A stretch of DNA of 6,421 nucleotides from Cytophagales bacterium. Lineage in GTDB: Bacteria; Bacteroidota; Bacteroidia; Cytophagales; ES-bin-26. Below, piece after piece: positions 4,267 through 6,421 of this stretch. Where the stretch lies: NCBI GenBank assembly GCA_014379925.1, contig JACMKY010000361.1, positions 1 to 6,421 on the forward strand, given 5' to 3'. Each line of letters begins with the position of its first letter. Within the stretch, counting starts at the first letter, position 1. Made by a program: the position numbers and the translations under genes. Under the pieces are notes generated by a model, which searched no databases, was not told the origin of the DNA, and worked only from the letters and a program-made list of their open reading frames with translations.

Positions 4267-6069
4267 TTAATCCTTGCTCGACGCCCGTTTGCGCTCGTTC
4301 TCGTCGAGGTAAATTTTCCGCATCCGAATGGCTTTGGGCGTCACTTCCACGTACTCGTCCTTCTGGATGTATTCCAGGCATTCTTCGAGGGAAAACTGGG
4401 TTTTGGGGGCGATCTTCACGTTCTCGTCCGTGCCGGAAGCGCGCATGTTGGTCAACTTCTTGCCCTTCATGATATTGATCACCAGATCGTTGTCGCGCGT
4501 GTGTTCGCCAATTACCTGGCCCATATACACTTCCTCGCCCGGATCGACGAAAAACGAGCCCCGGTCCTGCATCTTGTCGATGGCGTAGGCCGTGCCGTCG
4601 CCGGTTTCCATGGAAATGAGCGAGCCGTTGATGCGTCCCGGAATGGTTCCCTTGTGGGGTTCGTAGTCCTTGAAGCGGTGGTTCATGACGGCCTCGCCGG
4701 CGGTGGCCGTCAGGATGTTGGTGCGCAGCCCGATCAGGCCCCGGGCCGGGATGTTGAACTCCAGGTGTTGCAAATCGCCCTTGGGTTCCATGACCAGCAG
4801 TTCACCCTTGCGCTGGGTGACCTGTTCGATGACTTTGCCCGCCGATTCCTCGGGTACGTCCACCACCATGGTTTCCACCGGTTCGTAGCGCACGCCGTCT
4901 ATTTCCTTGAAGAGAACCTGGGGCTGGCCCACCTGCAACTCGTAGCCTTCCCGGCGCATGGTCTCGATCAAAATGGACAGGTGCAGGATGCCCCGGCCAA
5001 ACACCAGAAAGCGGTCTTCGCTGTCGGTGGCTTCCACCCGCAAGGCCAGGTTTTTTTCCGTCTCCTTGTAGAGCCGGTCGCGCAGGTGGCGGGAAGTGAC
5101 GAATTTGCCATCCCGGCCGTAGAAAGGCGAGGTGTTGATGGTGAAGAGCATGTTCATCGTCGGCTCGTCGATGTCGATGCGCGGCAGGGGTTCCGGGTTG
5201 TCGGCGTCCGCCAGCGTATCACCGATGTCGAAACCTTCCAGCCCGGTTACGGCGCAGATCTCCCCGGCGTTCACCTCCGACACCTTCACCCGTCCCAATC
5301 CCTCGAACACCTGCAGCTCTTTGATGCGCACTTTCTTCACCGAGCCGTCGGCTTTGCAGAGCGAAAGCGGCACGTTTTCGCGCAGCGTACCCCGGAATAC
5401 GCGCCCGATGGCGATGCGACCCACGAAAGAAGAATAATCAAGCGAAGTAATCTGCAGTTGGGGCGTACCCTGGTAGCTGGGCGCGGGCGGAATGTTCTCC
5501 ACGATGGCATCCAGCAACGGCACGATGTTTTCGGTGGGCTTGCGCCAGTCAGTGCTCATCCAGCCCTGTTTGGAAGAACCGTAGATGGTCACGAAATCCA
5601 GCTGGTCTTCCGTGGCGTCGAGGTTGTACATCAGGTCGAACACCGCTTCGTGTACCTCGTCGGGGCGGCAGTTTTCCTTGTCCACCTTGTTGATGACCAC
5701 GATGGGTTTGAGGCCCAGGTGGATGGCCTTGCCCAGCACGAAGCGCGTCTGCGGCATGGGGCCCTCGAAGGCATCCACCAGCAGCAGCACGCCGTCGGCC
5801 ATCTTCAGCACCCGCTCCACCTCGCCGCCGAAGTCAGCGTGGCCGGGGGTGTCGATGATGTTGATTTTGGTGTCTTTATAACGAATCGATACGTTCTTGG
5901 AGACAATGGTGATTCCCCGTTCCCTTTCCAAGTCATTGTTGTCGAGGATCAGGTCGTTGAATTCCTGGTTTTCCCGAAAAATCTTGGAGATGTGAATAAA
6001 TTTGTCGACCAACGTCGTCTTTCCGTGGTCAACGTGGGCAATGATGGCAATGTTTCTGATGCTTTCCAT
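4267..6069 (-). CDS. typA: Ribosome-associated translational GTPase TypA/BipA
   Basis: The 600-aa product is a full-length TypA/BipA, an EF-G-related GTPase that binds the 70S ribosome and supports ribosome assembly and stress or low-temperature growth. The GTPase domain (about 1-200) has all nucleotide motifs: G1 AHVDHGKT (11-18), G2 RGIT (51-54), G3 DTPGH (73-77), G4 NKVD (127-130) and a G5-type GSS (164-166). A beta-barrel domain II follows (about 203-295), then EF-G-like domains III and V (about 300-480, including FGRGILHLSILIETMRREGY and PARGLIGLRTNILTATAGEA), and the TypA-specific C-terminal domain (about 480-600, with GTDENVKIAPKTQFSLEECL). I chose the ATG at 6069-6067, giving MESIRNIAIIAHVDHGKTT. 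An in-frame TTG eight codons upstream lies within the promoter -7 box and is rejected. The gene appears monocistronic or leads into the methyltransferase gene through a repeat-rich gap. Confidence 0.98.
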   Translation of the reverse strand: MESIRNIAIIAHVDHGKTTLVDKFIHISKIFRENQEFNDLILDNNDLERERGITIVSKNVSIRYKDTKINIIDTPGHADFGGEVERVLKMADGVLLLVDAFEGPMPQTRFVLGKAIHLGLKPIVVINKVDKENCRPDEVHEAVFDLMYNLDATEDQLDFVTIYGSSKQGWMSTDWRKPTENIVPLLDAIVENIPPAPSYQGTPQLQITSLDYSSFVGRIAIGRVFRGTLRENVPLSLCKADGSVKKVRIKELQVFEGLGRVKVSEVNAGEICAVTGLEGFDIGDTLADADNPEPLPRIDIDEPTMNMLFTINTSPFYGRDGKFVTSRHLRDRLYKETEKNLALRVEATDSEDRFLVFGRGILHLSILIETMRREGYELQVGQPQVLFKEIDGVRYEPVETMVVDVPEESAGKVIEQVTQRKGELLVMEPKGDLQHLEFNIPARGLIGLRTNILTATAGEAVMNHRFKDYEPHKGTIPGRINGSLISMETGDGTAYAIDKMQDRGSFFVDPGEEVYMGQVIGEHTRDNDLVINIMKGKKLTNMRASGTDENVKIAPKTQFSLEECLEYIQKDEYVEVTPKAIRMRKIYLDENERKRASSKD

Positions 6070-6090
6070 GGGGTGGCTAAAATCCGGGTG

Positions 6091-6098
6091 CAAAGGTA
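6091..6098 (-). promoter_or_regulatory. -7 promoter box of typA
   Basis: The minus strand reads TACCTTTG here, a perfect match to the Bacteroidota -7 consensus TAnnTTTG, ending 21 bp before the typA ATG. Transcription would start near 6085 and give a leader of roughly 16 nt. No TTG or TTTG lies at the usual 17-23 bp upstream, where the DNA is C/G-rich (6116-6122), so the -33 element is missing or unusual. Confidence 0.5.
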
Positions 6099-6136
6099 AG
6101 CAAAAACCGGCAACCCCCCGCGGAAACGGTGTTACT

Positions 6137-6160
6137 CAATTGTTAATTGTCAATTGTTAA
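6137..6160. repeat. Short AT-rich heptamer array
   Basis: CAATTGT, TAATTGT, CAATTGT and a partial TAA follow each other with a 7-bp period, giving the 10-bp direct repeat CAATTGTTAA at 6137-6146 and 6151-6160. It lies 39-62 bp upstream of the typA -7 box. Together with the arrays at 4095 and 6356 it makes three 7-bp-period arrays around one gene. Confidence 0.75.
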
Positions 6161-6299
6161 GCGATACCGGAAAAGGGATTTTCCCGCCGGGGAATCGGGT
6201 CATGTTCCACCCATTGTCAGGAACGGACCGGCCACCCTCCCCACCACCGACCACGGGTACCCAGCGGAAAGCGGAAAAATAGACGAGCAGGATGACCAC
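6150..6299 (-). other. Doubtful small ORF with one predicted membrane helix
   Basis: On the minus strand a frame is open from 6323, just after a TGA, to a TGA at 6152-6150. Translation from 6323 begins PVRLIAGVVVILLVYFSAF and continues RWVPVVGGGEGGRSVPDNG, so it holds a strong hydrophobic segment followed by a Gly-rich tail. The only plausible start is a GTG at 6299-6297, inside the hydrophobic segment, giving 49 aa; no ATG is available before it. No ribosome-binding sequence or family was recognised. It may be a remnant of a broken gene, a small membrane protein, or chance. The stop codon falls within the heptamer array. Confidence 0.15.
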
Positions 6300-6314
6300 A
6301 ACACCCGCAATCAG

Positions 6315-6355
6315 CCGGACTGGTCAGCCGTCCGGCGATGCACCACCGGACGGCT
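6315..6355. repeat. Strong GC-rich stem-loop with an alternative fold
   Basis: AGCCGTCCGG (6326-6335) and CCGGACGGCT (6346-6355) form a perfect 10-bp stem around a 10-nt loop. The sequence CCGGAC at 6315-6320 can pair instead with GTCCGG at 6330-6335, so the two folds exclude each other on a plus-strand transcript. Neither side carries a T run, so it is not a standard intrinsic terminator. It abuts the heptamer array that starts at 6356. Confidence 0.6.
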
Positions 6356-6421
6356 TGGCAGTGGGCAGTTGGCAGTTGGCAGTGGGCAATGGGCAGTGGG
6401 CAGTGGGCAGTAGGCAGTGGG
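6356..6421. repeat. GC-rich heptamer array running off the right edge
   Basis: Nine complete 7-mers (TGGCAGT, GGGCAGT, TGGCAGT, TGGCAGT, GGGCAAT, then three GGGCAGT and AGGCAGT) are followed by GGG at the edge. The first base of the unit varies (T, G or A) while GGCAGT is nearly constant. Any gene beyond the window that borders this array cannot be judged. Confidence 0.9.

Noticed and set aside
6070..6093. TypA start at the TTG codon at 6093
   Set aside because: The TTG overlaps the -7 promoter box, and TypA proteins normally begin just before the IRNIAIIAHVDHGKT segment, as with the ATG at 6069.
4501..6099. 532-codon open frame on the plus strand opposite typA
   Set aside because: It is the mirror frame of a GC-rich, conserved gene; its translation is His/Val/Gln-rich without any recognisable domain, and TypA motifs are complete on the other strand.
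6147..6413. 88-codon plus-strand frame
   Set aside because: Its start is a TTG in a heptamer array, its end is translated repeat DNA, and it has no recognisable domain.

Overview
The window looks like chromosomal DNA of a member of the Bacteroidota, most likely Cytophagales (Spirosoma/Larkinella-like). This is inferred from four things: TypA protein sequence of Bacteroidota type; an ECF sigma factor followed by a protein that joins a membrane-anchored N-terminus to an outer-membrane beta-barrel; starts without clear Shine-Dalgarno sequences; and a perfect TAnnTTTG -7 promoter box in front of typA. No species can be named. All five complete genes and the truncated gene at the left edge lie on the minus strand, so the window is transcribed from right to left. 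I saw no tRNA, rRNA, CRISPR array or transposase.

In transcription order: 6070-6421 is a non-coding stretch (or one with a doubtful small membrane ORF). It holds a 7-bp repeat array running off the window edge, a perfect 10-bp stem-loop, a short second 7-bp array and the typA promoter. typA/bipA (6069-4267, 600 aa) encodes a ribosome-associated GTPase. The 198-bp gap after it is filled by a third 7-bp repeat array, partly duplicated and partly inverted, which can fold into a long hairpin. Next is a SpoU/TrmH-family RNA 2'-O-methyltransferase (4068-3277), then a 114-bp gap with a weak terminator-like hairpin and a 16-bp dyad.

The dyad precedes a two-gene signalling operon: an ECF sigma factor (3162-2581, GTG start) overlapping by 23 bp a 518-aa protein (2603-1047). 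That protein has a cytoplasmic anti-sigma-like N-terminus, one membrane helix, a roughly 260-residue Pro/Arg-rich periplasmic linker and a C-terminal beta-barrel domain. It is the most interesting object here, because it appears able to connect the outer membrane to a sigma factor in one polypeptide.

A 380-bp AT-rich gap (1046-666) carries a possible operon terminator, a weak promoter candidate and a recurrent TTGTCC motif. It precedes a CHRD-domain lipoprotein gene (665-204). After a further 121 bp, the first 27 codons of an exported protein (82-1) run off the left edge. typA and the methyltransferase are translation/RNA-modification housekeeping genes. The sigma/anti-sigma pair and the two exported proteins concern the cell envelope. 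Nothing in the sequence proves that the CHRD gene belongs to the sigma regulon, but it is the nearest downstream candidate.
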